64,000 nt of DNA from Acarospora socialis (GCA_025617375.2 JAMYGW020000003.1:1054001-1118000); one strand, 5' to 3'. Positions 47,620-59,592 are shown, numbered from the stretch's first letter. Notes: generated by a model from the sequence alone, not told the origin. A program made the numbers and translations.

Positions 47620-49377
47620 ATGGCGATCATTGGGAAGTCAGACATTAGGGATGAGGGCATGCGAACCCCCTCCCAGGATTCACCGAGGAAGCTTGAGGAC
47701 TCTGGGAGCGACGAGATCGACCATGTTGCGGAGAAGAAGCTGGTCCGCAAGTTGGACTTGTATATTATTCCCGTGACGATGTTGTTATATCTTTTGAGCT
47801 TTTTGGACAGGTATGTAGTGTTTGATAAACCCTTCGATTGCGGTCAGAGCTAACTTTGCCCTTGAACAGAGTAAATATTGGAAACGCAAGGTTCTTTCTC
47901 CTAGAGTCAATTCAGGGCTGAGAGCATGATTGACTGAATAACCAGGCTATACGGGATGGAAAAAGACCTTGGCCTCGTCGGGGATCAGTTCCAAACTGCT
48001 GTTAGCTTGCTATTTGTGACATACATTGTGTGTCTATCCCTATCCATCTTCCCGCACCCATTACTGATGCATACAATCCACCTGCAGTTATCCGAACTTC
48101 CCAGCAATCTGGTGATCAAGAAGTTCCGCCCGTCTCGCTGGATCTCATGCATCGCCATAGTCTGGGGCATCATCGCCACCCTGACCGGTCTCTGCAACAA
48201 CTACGGCTCCCTCATCGCCTGCCGCCTCCTCCTCGGTCTCGTCGAAGGCGGCCTCTTCCCCGGCATGGCCATCTACCTGACCCTCTTCTACACGAAAAGA
48301 GAACTCGCCCTCCGCATCGCCTACCTCTTCGTCAGCGCCGCCCTCGCCGGCGCCACAGGCGGCCTCCTCGCCTACGCCATCGGCTTCATGGACGGCGTCG
48401 CCGGCCTCCGCGGCTGGCGCTGGATCATGATCATCGAGGGCCTCCCGACCTTCGTCCTCGGCATCGCCACCTTCTTCATCCTCGCCGACGACCCCGCCCA
48501 CGCCTACTACCTCACCCCCGCCGAGAAAGCGCTCATGATCGTGCGGCAAAACCGACAAGCCGGGCAGACGACCTCGGCGCAGAAATTCCACCGCCAAGAC
48601 GTCCGTCACGGCCTCACGGACTGGAAAGTGTACGCCTTCTGCGTCGGCCAGTTCGGCGTCGACACCATGCTGTACGGCTACTCGACGTTTTTACCGACCA
48701 TCATCAAGACCTTCGGCCACTGGTCGACGGCGCAAGTGCAGGCCCTCACAATCCCCTGCTACGTCCTGGGCGCGGCGACGTACCTGCTCGTCGCGCGCCT
48801 CTCGGACCGCCAGCAGCTGCGCGGCCTCTACTGCGTCGTCTTCGGCGCCATCTCCGTCGTCGGCTACGGCATCCTGATGGCCGACACGGGGCCCGGGGTG
48901 CACTATTTCGCCTGCTTCGTCATCGCGCTGGGCCTGTACGTCGTCGTCGGCCTGCCGCTCGCTTGGCTGCCGGCGAATTGCCCGCGTTATGGCAAACGCA
49001 CCACGGCGGGCGGGTTGCAGTTGATGATCGGGAATACCAGTGGCATCATGGCGCCTTTTGTGAGTTGTCTCCCTTGCCCTGCCCTACCCCACCCATAACG
49101 CCAATCCGCCGTCATACTGCGCCTCACCGTACTGACTCGTCACGTAACGGAACAGCTGTACCCGACGGCCTCCGGCCCCCGCTACATCAAAGGCCACGCC
49201 GTCTCGCTCGCCATGGTCGGCTACGCGACCGTGCTGTACGGCTGCATGTCGCTGTACTTTATGCGGGTCAATGCGCGGCGGGAGCGAGGCGACGAGGATG
49301 GCAAGGTGCAGGGGATGAGCGAGGAGGAGGTTCGAGAGATGGGGGATCGGTCGCCGAGGTTTCGGTTTACTTATTGA
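47620..49377 (+). CDS. MFS permease, anion:cation symporter (Dal5/Tna1-like) family
   Basis: Plasma-membrane transporter of the major facilitator superfamily. Exons 47620-47810, 47870-47890 (21 nt), 47946-48027, 48088-49059 and 49156-49377 give 495 aa with all phases kept. After a charged cytoplasmic N-terminus (EKKLVRKLDLYIIPVTMLLY) comes the family signature LDRVNIGNARLYGMEKDLGL, read only after splicing the micro-exon VNIGNA. About twelve hydrophobic helices follow, for example LFVTYILSELPSNL and YGSLIACRLLLGLVEGGLFPG. The signature points to uptake of small organic anions such as nicotinate, allantoate or pantothenate; which one cannot be told. Exon 4 is strikingly C-rich in third positions compared with neighbours, as in highly expressed genes. 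Confidence 0.93.
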
Positions 49378-50615
49378 GCGAGTGGTTTGGTTCGAAGAGG
49401 AGGAAGAGAGGAAGTAAGTGGGAGGGTAGAGGAGGGGTGATGAGATAAGACAGGTTGTGGAGTGGAGTGGAGGAGAGCGTGATGTCTCGGCGATGAACGA
49501 GCGGTGGCGTTAGGGGTAGTGAGGGGATGTGATACCTGCCCCTTGTGATACTACATGTATAGACCATCCATTCACTTGTTGTCAACGTGGCCGATCATAA
49601 ATGTTCAGCACGATGGAAATCCACGGTCCGATGCGCAACATCTCCACACCTATGGAAGTTTTGTGCGACCGGGAGCCGGACATCCTCGACAGTTCAAGTC
49701 AATGCTCTCAGTCGAGGCCAGATGGCACAACAGACGGCATCTAGACATCACGCATGAACCATCCCTTTCAAAAGAATCGGGAGAGGAGAAGGAGCAAGAT
49801 GTGTATCCTCGTCAAGGCCCCTACCCTACATAAAACGACACCTAAAGCCAACATGAATGCAAACGTAACCATCAATGCATGCATACATCCATCCAGCCTC
49901 ATCGGATTCCGTTATCTAGCCCTAGCCAAATCCCAAGACGAAGCCACACCACGCCACGACACGTCGTCCAACCCAAGGAAACAGGAAGCCGAAAGGGCGA
50001 AGGAGAAAACAGGAAGCAGCAGTAGCAGCGATGAGCGAATACGACGAGAAAAACGTATGTCGATGTAACGAATGAAGCGATATAGATGGTGGGCCATGTA
50101 TATGTTCCGTCGAGCGCGTGGTATCCGCAACACAGCGATGCATAAAAACAAACGAAAGGATAAATGGTACGGGCATATGGAGCGTTGATGGCAGAGACGT
50201 GTATCCTCCGAGTATAATGGGAAAAGCTAGCGTACGGGAATGACAAATGCAAGAAAGCCCAGCGGAACCGTGAAGAGCACGTCGGTCGTTCGTTTCATGA
50301 CAGCCCCAATCGAGCAAAGAACCAACAAACGCCCTCCCGCTGCAAACAGAAAAAGCAAAAGCTAGCAAACCGCTCCTCCCTTGGCCTGCTCGTCGCTCAT
50401 GGCATGAGCGGTTGTTGCTATGTATCGAGAATCGATCGAATAGGCGTCGTCGCGGCGTAAAGCTCATAAAACCGGTTCGTAACGGTCGTAAAATCGTCAG
50501 TCTGTGGGATTCGTTTCACTCCCCTTTGTGGGGTGGGTACAGCCGTGGAAGGCTAAATTTCATAATAATTCAGTTGTCGGAATCGAATCGAAATTCGGGA
50601 GGGTGGGATCGTTGT
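49378..50615. other. Intergenic stretch between convergent genes
   Basis: Covers the 3' flanks of the MFS and C2H2 genes, 1.2 kb. Overlapping open frames on the minus strand (49922-50467) look random. A long 3' untranslated region of the C2H2 gene is possible. Confidence 0.5.
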
Positions 50616-52908
50616 TTAGGCGGTGTGAGTTGCCGCCTGCTCTTCGCTGGTGGCCACGGCGACGAGGGCCTCGAGTCCACTCATATCTCGGTCTTTCTGG
50701 CTTGGTGGCTCGGCCACGGCTCGCGCTCCTGCATCAGGTGGCAAAGGATAGGCAACAGCGTGGCCGCTCGTACTGGTATAGTTCTACACATGAATACCAT
50801 CAGCATTGTCTGATCTTCTAATTGGGTTCCCCAAACTAACATTCTGAGCGGCAGTGGCAGCCGCAATCCCGACGTGATTAGATTCTATATATCCATTGCT
50901 GTGCACAATGGACGGATGGTACTCGATAGAAGATGTAGAAGGGGTTGGGACGCCTTCACTACTGCTCGAGTCTTCGGGAGATGTGCGCTGTAGGTATGCT
51001 TGTTGGGTATTTGGGAGTGGTCCGTTGTACCATCCGTGCCTTTTGTTCTTCCTTGGCGTCACCGGGGCTGGTTGCAGCCGTGGAAACGGCTCGACTGGGC
51101 GTCGTTGTGCATATTGATGGACAGTTACACCGGCACTATGGCTGTACGGGTGGGTTTGGAAAGAGTTTCCCGGGCGTAAGGCTGCGTTCTGGATCTCTGC
51201 AATGGTCTGTTGGCCCCAGGCCCCGGCATCCTTTGGGGGCGTACCATTGGCTATATCAAGCCTAGTGAGATTGCGATGCAGTGACATGTCCCAAGAAGCG
51301 TGCCCGCGCCGGTTGTCCGGCCCAGATGTTGAATGCTCAACTGGGCCCGGGAAGATGGGTGGTTTGCTGGGCGTGTCGACGTGCATTGCACTTGAGCCAT
51401 GGCGCGGTGGTGTGGATGGTCGATGCTGGACGCTGTCGAAGCTCTCAATGCCGGGTAGTCGTTGCGATTGACCAGCCGCGGTCAGAGCTTGCGGTGAAAA
51501 TGCCGGCTGTGGAGCATCAGGTGTCTGATAATAACTCAGGCCACTTGTAGCCGGACGTGGGTAAGCCGAGTACGACGATGGGTGCCATGTCCGCCTTCGC
51601 CACTCGGGTTCTATTGCGGCGGCCGAGTCTTTTCGCGAGTAGGAGTAGTTCGAGCTCGTAGGGCTCGCAAACGCACTGCCGCTGTTGCTGAATGTTGATG
51701 CGGTAGATGATGCAAGAGGACTGAGGTAAGGTGGCGGATACGTGCTGCCATGCGGCGATTGAAATGGGTTCGCTCCCGAAGGGACCGAAAGTCGGCGATT
51801 AGGTGTCCTTCCGCTAAACAGACCAACGTTGCGTGACACCGTAGCAATCGGAGATCCCAGAGACGATCCATTATTAGGGCTGCCGGGACCGGTGGAAAAC
51901 GTAGCAGAAGTCGGCGTGCTGAAACCCCCAGGCGATTGATGGGAGTACGACCTATATTGATTGGATGGAGTTCCTGGAGGTGATCTCATGGTATCCAGGG
52001 TAAGTCTGGCACGTGCTGCAGGATCATTGGCCATAATCAGTGGTGGTGGTCGTCGCCGTGGTTCGTCCCGTTCACTGGCATTAGAAACCGTCGATCCGAC
52101 GCTTGAGGTTGACAAATTTCTGCTGTGACCTCGACCGTGACTGCCCTGACTTCCGATCGTAGAGGCCCGTGATCGATGGCCTGGCGGCCGGACTCGGTCT
52201 GTCCGTATTTGCCGCTGGAATCTCGTGCCAGTGGCCGCAAGAGAATCTCCCGGTATCTCTTCGTTGACATGCACCGTTTGCGCATGTTGCCGCAGGTTGT
52301 CCAAACGTGAGAACCGGCGGGCACAATGGCACTGGAAGGGTCGCTCCCCCGTATGTTTCCTATAAGGAATGAGAATCACAAACAAAGGATTACGCGGCCG
52401 GTATAAGACAATCATACCTGATGTGCCTTGCGAGATGCTCACTTCTCGTGAAGCTTAGCGTGCAAGGAGGGAACTCCGTACAAAAGAACCTTTGCCCTTT
52501 CTTTTTCTTCGACGGCCGGCCAGATTCGCCCCCACTTTCATCGCCGGACACATCTTCGCCGCCTTCGGAATCGTCCATCTCGATATCTTGAGAGCCGGTT
52601 GACTGAACCGACCGATGCGAATCTTCCCGAGTCAACGCACCTAGTTGAGGCCGCGCTGTTCCAAGATGTTGCGGCGTCACCGAGGTCGAAAACGGCGAAG
52701 TTGGGAGAGGTCGTTGACCGGTCAGGCCGCCAAAGCTATGTCGAGTCGGTGTGTTCGGGGTCGATTCCTCTTCTCGGTGTCCAGCAAGGTCGGCTGGGTG
52801 ATCGACACTGGTCGGACGTGGTGTCGTAGGCGTTCTTGCTTCTCCATGATGTTCAACGGGGTGGTCTTTCGGCGCAAGACCGCTATTGACGGCGCGGAAG
52901 GCAGCCAT
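50616..52908 (-). CDS. Two-finger C2H2 transcription factor
   Basis: Nuclear DNA-binding regulator of 725 aa. Exons 52908-52418, 52359-50841 and 50783-50616. Two adjacent zinc fingers start near residue 145: [24 protein letters not shown], then [30 protein letters not shown]; the first intron cuts between them. The linker TGERPF is canonical. A conserved run ([20 protein letters not shown]) follows directly. The N-terminus is Pro/Thr-rich with an acidic patch and a basic KKKK stretch that may be a nuclear signal. The long C-terminal part is Ser/Pro/Gln-rich and disordered. The last exon is added here: its end [20 protein letters not shown] looks conserved, while reading through the intron gives an earlier stop (50784). 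I do not know its targets. Confidence 0.92.
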
Positions 52909-55406
52909 GATGGTGATGGATATGATCTGCTACGCTATTGATGTGATGTTTGGGTCAGCCGCTAGCCATGGACGTTGTAGCTCAGATCAAGTCGTGGGGC
53001 GGCTGCTGCAACCGGAGGCTGACCGTCGGGCGGGTTGGTCGGATGCCGAAGGGTGACGACCAAACACAGATGAAACACCAAATCCTCCTCGAACCTCTCT
53101 CAGGATGTAGTGTTCTCGAACAAACCGAGTTGAGGCTGTGTAGAAGCGATGGGACGTAAGATAAGGCAATCGTACCACGTGTGGTTCAGCAGCGGAAGAC
53201 CGTTGACAAGACCAACCGGTACATAATCGGGCGCAATAGGAAGGATACCAGGTAGTTATGTGTGTATTCGTTCAAGAATTGAACCGCGTACACGACCTTT
53301 GAGAATGAATGGGGTCGCAGTCGCTATAGAGTCGGTCGAAAGCGGCCGGTGGGGTGAGATAAGGCGGCCGTGAGGCGGTACCTGATGGACGAAAGGTTCC
53401 AAGCAGTACAGTAAGGCAGGTTGGACGAGGGGCGGCACAGCACACCAGCCTGAATATACGAGTAAGGTACGAAGTACTATAGGGTGGTATCCGGTATGGA
53501 GGCGAGGGCTAGGGTAATAAAGAACCGGCGAGAATGAGAATATGATGTTGTGATGATGGGGATGAGAGTCGCAACGGGTAATAATAATAATGATGAGATG
53601 ACACAACGCTTCTTGGTCTCTCTTCGACCTCGCCCTGTTAGAGGTAGCAGGTAAGGTATGTTCCTCTCTCCGACTCTTCTCTTGGAGAGAGAACAAGGTG
53701 TCGCAATGGAGGGGTCGATTCCCGTTAGTGTTCATTCAACAGAGACTAAAATCCGACTAAGTCCTATGTACCCTTGTACTCGCTACTTGCTACCAGGGTA
53801 CCGATATGACTGAGCCCTCCCGTACTCGTCCTACCCACCCAGGGGGCAGTCTACTTAAACGAGCTGTGCCTGCCTGCCAGCCTCTCGTCCTCTTCTGCGA
53901 ATCCACTTACTACAAAAGTATAAGTAGGTTCCTTTTAATCCGGATTAATATTCATTACATCTCGTTCTGCCCATGCACAAATGATGTGCATCAACGTTGG
54001 CCGATCGGGACTAATACCTAGTTTGGGGTATTTCCGATAGAGCCCTAAGGAAACCTGCGCGGTAAGGTCGGATAGCAGAGGACTGATGGGCGGCTTTACC
54101 GTATGGGCCATGACATGAACATATGGCCTGAGGAGTCGGATTCTCATACGGAGTATACTTCGTTTCGATCCATTAAGCCTGTTGAGGAGGGTAGGGCAGT
54201 GCTTGGACTTCCTACATGTAGTCATATCCTCTGCCTTACGGCGCCTACCTTGGTAAGTGTAGTCTGCTTTGCAGGAGGCGTTGCAGGAGGCTAGGGAATT
54301 GCTTGCTGTAGAGACCTTAGTCCAGCCATTCATTCGTACCTGTAGAGTACAGTAAGCCGCCAATAAGCGACGTCGCAGAGTGTGAGTCGCAGAGTGGTGA
54401 TATATTACTCCGGTGTACGAATGTATGACTATTGAACGGGTGCAATCAGCTGCTTAGACGTACATATATTCGTCCACTTTCCCTCCAGCTCGGACGTTTT
54501 CCGGCCTTTCTCGCACCGAACTCGCTCCCGGGGCAAACTGTTGACTACGACACCGTAGTCTTCATTCTCTTCGTGTACCGGTACTCGTGCATCTCTTGGC
54601 AGTAAGCATGCAAAGGCCAGTGACCGGTACGAACACAAGAGACTGAGCAAATCGAAGCGAAAAGATGCTTACAAGTCCTCAATCTTTACTCCATTGTTGT
54701 TGTTTTTGCGCCCCTCAAGGAAGGCATCTTGGAATTACTCGTACCTTGTACTCAGTTAGCGGTGTGGCCTAGAGGAGTCAACACGCAGGGGTTCACCCCG
54801 CCAGGTACTCGTATCTCAGGTACCCGGGTACTTGTATTATACCTAAGGTAGGTACGAAGTACGTGAAGTAAGGTTGACCTCAACCTCGCATTTGCCTTAT
54901 CTTTGCATCGGAGGATGAAACGTCGGAGTCCTCTCAACTTAGGATGGGGTCCGCTCATTACTATTTTACGAGAGTTTAAAAGCTGCTTGCTGTTGGTACT
55001 GTACCACAACATTATCTATGCGCATCCAGCTGATTGCTCGGGCTTACTTCGTCCAGCCTGATGGGGCGGGGGGGACTAAAGGATCAATACTCGTAAGACT
55101 TTATGCTTTGTAAGCTTTGTAATCGATCAGCAGGGCGGGGACAAGGTCAGCTGTCAGGGTCCCTGGAGCTATCATTGGACGCTATGATATGCCGCCGAGC
55201 CTCAACACCACAAGTACTGTACCGACCTACCTTAGGTGCCAAGGACAATCTTGCTGGTCACTGCGCTGACCAATTGTACATTGGACATTTCTTACTAAGG
55301 TTAGATGGGACTACAGCTCAAATGTGCTAATATACTCTGACGGACCTGTAAGGATCAGTCCTCTCATAATCTCCTGTGACGGCGCAGGTAGCTGGTAATG
55401 CTGCTG
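52909..55406. other. Intergenic stretch, 2.5 kb
   Basis: Upstream of the C2H2 gene and downstream of COG5. A minus-strand frame at 53256-53735 (159 codons) is low-complexity and probably part of a long leader. It holds a TAA microsatellite (53577-53592). A GTACC-rich patch lies at about 54800-54865 (ggtacccgggtactt, ctaaggtaggtacgaagtac). No gene was recognised. Confidence 0.5.
53577..53592. repeat. TAA/AAT microsatellite
   Basis: About five TAA units in gene-free sequence. Confidence 0.8.
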
Positions 55407-56813
55407 TCATCTTCCCAAAACGCCGGTGACGGATCCGACCATGACAGCCGCTTCCCGTTCCCAATTCCCAACAGAAACTGATCTGCTCTTGACTACCGAG
55501 CCAGCCGGCAGTTGCGAGCCACGAAGGACACAGTCTCGGATCGCGTCCCTGACCCTATCCTTGTTACTCCTCAGCGTCCGTGCCGAGACGCCTCCGCGGA
55601 CCACAATGTCCAGCAGCCTCGACGAAAGAGAGGATGCAAGAGAGCGCCAGAAATAGGAGGGAAGCGATGAAGTATCCAGCGCTACCAGCAGTGGCTGGAG
55701 CAAATTTGGCGGCGTTGCAAGAGGCTCTCGGGCTTCATCACCAACATATGCGTTGGTTTCTGAGATTGAGTGTGAGCTAGACTCGAGTAGAGGATGCGCG
55801 GGTGGCGGGATGGATTCCAAGAGTGCCTCCAAAGCTACAATGTTTTGACACCGTGCCGATATCTCATTAAGGGTGCGGTCAAGGGTTGGAAGGGTGCCGA
55901 GGGCTCGGGCCAAGGCCGCCAAGGACGACGTGATGGCGGTTTGTAGATACGCCTGAAGAGCGGCTAGGAGGAGTAAAGGTTGAAAGGTGTCTGAGGACGT
56001 CGCGTCGACTGTAGGTGAGAGCAGATAAAGAGAGATAAATGCAGAAGTTGCGCGTGACTTGGTGTCCTCAGTCTGCGCATACGTAGACCCGGACGAGGGA
56101 GCGGTATTAGAACTGGCTGCAGAAAGTGACGACATTGAGAATTCTCGGACAATCTGCTGCGCCCTTGACCGGATGTTGTTCTCTGCTGGTGTGATAAGAT
56201 CGTTCCGCAGTGTTGTCACCACGTTAACCCTATCCAAACCATACCCTTCTTGCCCAGCCTTCGAAGCAGCGAACAGTTGCCGTATTGTCAACAAAGTGTC
56301 GCAGGCCCGGACCATTGCTCTATGATCCTCTCTTTTCCCTCCACTCGTTCCAACACTACCCAGTTCGGTCATCTGCGTTTCGAGCTGTCGTCCGAGCTGC
56401 AGACATCGCCCCACAGACCTTCCAATGCTCACCGTCTGCCACAACCTCTCCACAGCTACCCTGACCTCATCAGCGGCCTCGTGTCGCCACAACACCTCCT
56501 TCTCAAGCCGTTTGTATCCATCTGTCAAGCTTGCAATCTTCGCTTCCACCTCGTTGATGACCCGCTCGCTTGCTTCTGTCTGCTGCTGCGTATGCGAAAG
56601 GAGTGGAAGTGCAGATTTGGTGGTGAGCGTGTGAATGTGCGTATCAACCTCCTGCACATCAAAGAGAACCCTTGAAAGAGGCGTCGAGAGGTCAATTGGG
56701 CTATCGGAAGGATTGTTGGTGGCTGTTACGAGGGTGTTTGCGAATAATGTCGGGGAGAAGGATGGGTCGAGAAAGGCCTCATAGTCAATGTAGGACGGCT
56801 CTAAATCTGTCAT
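55407..56813 (-). CDS. cog5: Conserved oligomeric Golgi complex subunit 5
   Basis: COG5 is part of lobe B of the COG tethering complex that brings recycling vesicles back to the Golgi. The gene has no intron and encodes 468 aa, a usual size for filamentous fungal COG5. The N-terminus (YIDYEAFLDPSFSPTLFANTLV) matches the family's opening block. Next come helical segments (SRVLFDVQEVDTHIHTL, EVEAKIASLTDGYKRLEKEV) and VERLWQTVSIGRSVGRCLQLGRQLE. The rest is mostly helical, with the end YFWRSLASSLSSRLLDIVVRG, NKDRVRDAIRDCVLRGSQLP. The start at 56813 is the first ATG and fits the family. The next gene upstream is divergent and encodes an unknown secreted protein. Confidence 0.93.
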   Translation of the reverse strand: MTDLEPSYIDYEAFLDPSFSPTLFANTLVTATNNPSDSPIDLSTPLSRVLFDVQEVDTHIHTLTTKSALPLLSHTQQQTEASERVINEVEAKIASLTDGYKRLEKEVLWRHEAADEVRVAVERLWQTVSIGRSVGRCLQLGRQLETQMTELGSVGTSGGKREDHRAMVRACDTLLTIRQLFAASKAGQEGYGLDRVNVVTTLRNDLITPAENNIRSRAQQIVREFSMSSLSAASSNTAPSSGSTYAQTEDTKSRATSAFISLYLLSPTVDATSSDTFQPLLLLAALQAYLQTAITSSLAALARALGTLPTLDRTLNEISARCQNIVALEALLESIPPPAHPLLESSSHSISETNAYVGDEAREPLATPPNLLQPLLVALDTSSLPSYFWRSLASSLSSRLLDIVVRGGVSARTLRSNKDRVRDAIRDCVLRGSQLPAGSVVKSRSVSVGNWEREAAVMVGSVTGVLGR

Positions 56814-57244
56814 GGTTTTATGCTTAAGGTAGTTATGTTCTTTGCAAAGCCCATGGCACGTCTATGCCATAGGTTCTGCTTTACGTGATATCGAGGGCAA
56901 AGTCCATGTCGCTTACGTAAGCTAGATTCCCGAGATAGGTTTCGGGCTGAATGCGGTCACGTCTCCCCATCGTATACGCGTTAGTTGCTGTTTGCGGCAA
57001 GAAGGTGGGAACTGAATTCAAACACTGCTAGCTTTATGAGCCACAACAAAGACTAGCAACCAGAATAGAAGGCATGGCTTCAATCAATGCTATGTCCTCT
57101 GCCACTTCCCCATAAAGAGAAAACTATGATTGATAAAGGGTCCGCAGAACAACATCGCCATGTTGGCTTGCTACCACTCATTATTATCCCCGAATATTCA
57201 TAACATCTAGTAATAATAACCTTATTTCATTCTTGAGGACCAGC
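56814..57244. promoter_or_regulatory. Divergent promoter region, COG5 / secreted protein
   Basis: A 431-bp stretch between the starts of COG5 (-) and the secreted-protein gene (+). No specific binding site can be named. Confidence 0.5.
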
Positions 57245-57876
57245 ATGGAATGGCTCCTTTGGCTTCTTGTAGTCTTGTTGCTTGAGACCGCAACGGAAGG
57301 AGCTGTGGCGAACCGACGAGTATCGATAGAGGCACAAAGGACACCGGGATTACAAAAGCCCATCAATGAACATACCATCCATCGGCCAGTGGCGCCCCAG
57401 GATTCCTTCGTTCCAATCGGGCTTGAAAGATGCGCCTTCGACCACGAGCCAGAAGTCGTGGTTGGCCTGGTGTTTCATTCCTTGAACGCGAAGCACAAGG
57501 CAGAGCGATCTTATGTGAGGATTCCTTTACGTCAACGTCTTCAGCCTGGTAAGGAAACCAGATATTCTTTCTATTCTGCGCAGTTTCCTGACCGTTATTA
57601 GGCAGCTTTCCTGGGCTACCGCGTCGGCCAAAGACCGCCCGAATATGCTCGTCTCAGATCACGCCGCGGTCACGAAGCACCCAGAACATCGTCTGTCATG
57701 CCTATCCGGTCTTATCGCCTGAAGAACTGAGCATGCGTGGTAGACACGGCCGGTTTAGGCGACCAGGGGTCGATTCAGTCTGGTTTAAGATTGGTGACCG
57801 CGAGGTAGATTTCGCGGACCCGAAGAAGATGTGGTTTCTGGCAGGGAGAGAAGTTGAAAGTTATGAATGCTTTTAG
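57245..57876 (+). CDS. Unknown small secreted protein
   Basis: Two exons, 57245-57548 and 57602-57876, give 192 aa. The intron has a clean donor (gtaagg), a branch-like ctgac and acceptor ttattag, and the second exon stays open to its stop in the phase set by the first. This makes chance unlikely. The N-terminus MEWLLWLLVVLLLETATEGAVA is a strong signal peptide. The mature part is basic, with four cysteines (ERCAFDH, RICSSQ, NIVCHAYP, SYECF), enough for two disulfides. Protein-like blocks are SFVPIGLERCAFDHEPEVVV, SYVRIPLRQRL and SVWFKIGDREVDFADPKKMW. I recognise no domain. It could be a host-interaction or surface protein, but size, signal peptide and cysteines are the only support. Confidence 0.8.
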
Positions 57877-58878
57877 CGTTCGTTGCGCGTTCTAAAAAGC
57901 GCATTTAATTAGTAGATCCACCGCATTGTATTCAACGACGGATGGATGGCGGCGCCGGTTGCGGTTGTATAAATTGGACATTGAACCGTGGGAGATAGTT
58001 GTGCTCAGCTTTCTGGCATTCCGAAAGACTGAGATAGTAGAGTCGGCTGCGTTGGAAGTCGTTGCTTTGCAGACTATAGAGCAGCAACAGGAGCAGATGA
58101 AAGTGAACCCTTTTCGCCAACGCATCTATTCTCCCAGGACCTCTACGCTTGACGCGTGTATGCCGTAGGATTGCTGCTCTTGGAGACATCATCACGCTCG
58201 AGCCAAAAGTATAGCTTTCTCAAAATTCAACATATAAGCTATGGAAAATAACAAAAAGTTCAGATCCCTTTTTAGGGGGATCCTATGAAAACCTCGAGGT
58301 TTATCTCCGCCGGCCGTACTCGAATTCCGCCGGCCGTATACGATTTCGAGTTCCCCCACCCCGGTTAACCCCGTGCCTTTGACCTGACTCCCTCGAGGGA
58401 GCTAACGAGAATGTGTTAGTGAGTTTGTGAGGAGCTTTAGAGCAAGCAACTTACCGCCAGACCACGGGGCCGTAGAAATTTTACCAACAAATTAAATATA
58501 TATCCTCGAAACCTTCATATACACATCATAAGAAGTTCTTCCTCAACCCATCAGTTCTAGCCACATCCACAACAACTTTATGATCCCAGCGCCGAGTCAG
58601 AATAGTATTGATGCACATCCTTGACATGCAACTCGGAAAGTCTGCGAATGGAAGCAGGTGTGATGTTTATTTGATAACTGCAGACTCTCAATCTCCGCGA
58701 TCCACCAAACAGCACAGCTTAACACGATTGTGATTGGTACAAACCAGTAGACACCGAAAAAGCGCTCGTCAATGACTCCGAGTGCGAAGTGCAATGGTAT
58801 TCCGGAACTCCGCGCCATGCGTATGACCTTTGTACATCACCGTATAATCATAACACTACCACCGACCGTATCGAAGTT
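57877..58878. other. Intergenic stretch with palindrome cluster
   Basis: Between the secreted-protein and SYS1 3' ends. A 73-codon hydrophobic minus frame (58597-58818) is probably chance. The palindromes at 58263-58401 are listed separately. Confidence 0.5.
58263..58401. repeat. Cluster of palindromes and a repeated 13-mer
   Basis: Inverted repeats: gatccc..gggatc (58263-58282, 8-base loop); aaacctcgaggttt (58289-58302); actcgaa..ttcgagt (58318-58324 with 58345-58351); ggttaacc (58363-58370); ctccctcgagggag (58388-58401). The 13-mer tccgccggccgta occurs at 58306-58318 and 58326-58338. Confidence 0.85.
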
Positions 58879-59592
58879 TTAAACGTTGGTCTCCGCCGCT
58901 TCATTCATCCCAACCATCTCGTATTCCCCCCCTCCGTCCCTCCCTCTACCTCTGCCCCTACCCCGCCCATGGCCACCTCCCTCGTCTTCGAGCGATGCAA
59001 CAGACTTAGTTTCTTGTCCCTCTCCTTTTGGTTCAGTTTTAGCACCGAATGTCATTGGCCGCAACTCGCGCCACTGACAACTCCATATCCCAAGCAATGT
59101 CATCAGGACAGCGCTCGCCACCTGAAGACCCCACCACAGCCAGTTTGTGGGCACGGAACGAGAATAGAAAGAAGTGATGACAAGGTGGAGGAGATGTATG
59201 GTTATGGCGAAGTCGGGCACGAGTTTCGAACGGGAAACGAGGAGGAGTAAAAATATAACCCTGGGAGATGGCCATCAGTAAGATAGATTGACCAGCGCAC
59301 AAGAACAGCAGACTGCTGCTGACATTTGGTTGAGAGGGACATACGCAAGTAGGCTATTTAAAATCCAACACAATCCCAGCGTCCAGCCAACAGTGGTATC
59401 GCCTCTTATGCTCCGCCAGTTTAAAATCAGATCAAAAGTGAACGATTTGCCCGCTACCAGAGTACTGAACAATATGAGGATGGTTGCGCAAAGGTAATAG
59501 GCCGACTGCAGGAGGACGATTTGCCTCAAGATCTTTAAAGGCGGTAGATCTGTCAGAGCGCCTGCCCTTGGAGGACGCCGACGACGTGGCAT
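58879..59592 (-). CDS. sys1: Golgi integral membrane protein SYS1
   Basis: Sys1 is a four-helix Golgi protein that recruits the small GTPase Arl3 (human ARFRP1) and so helps endosome-to-Golgi traffic. Exons 59592-59345 and 59260-58879 give 209 aa. Start at 59592 (MPRRRRPPRAGALTDLPPLK) is the family's usual basic N-terminus; the frame is open further upstream without similarity. Helices: IVLLQSAYYLCATILILFST, TVGWTLGLCWILNSLLA then VIFLLLLVSRSK across the intron, LLHLVITSFYSRSVPTNWLW, and LQVASAVLMTLLGIWSCQWR. The conserved blocks RGDTTVGW, VPTNWLWW and WSCQWRELRP are complete. The tail is Gly/Arg-rich then acidic. It is divergent from COA6 across a 454-bp promoter region. Confidence 0.94.

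Noticed and set aside
48030-49448. A 472-codon frame overlapping the MFS gene
   Set aside because: It is a shifted frame of the C-rich permease exon, made almost only of Arg, Pro, His and Leu.
49922-50467. A 181-codon minus frame downstream of the MFS gene
   Set aside because: Composition is Cys/Ser/His/Arg-mixed without any domain or splice support; probably chance in a gap.
58597-58818. A hydrophobic 73-codon minus frame
   Set aside because: It has one membrane-like stretch but no further support, and lies in the 3' flank of SYS1.
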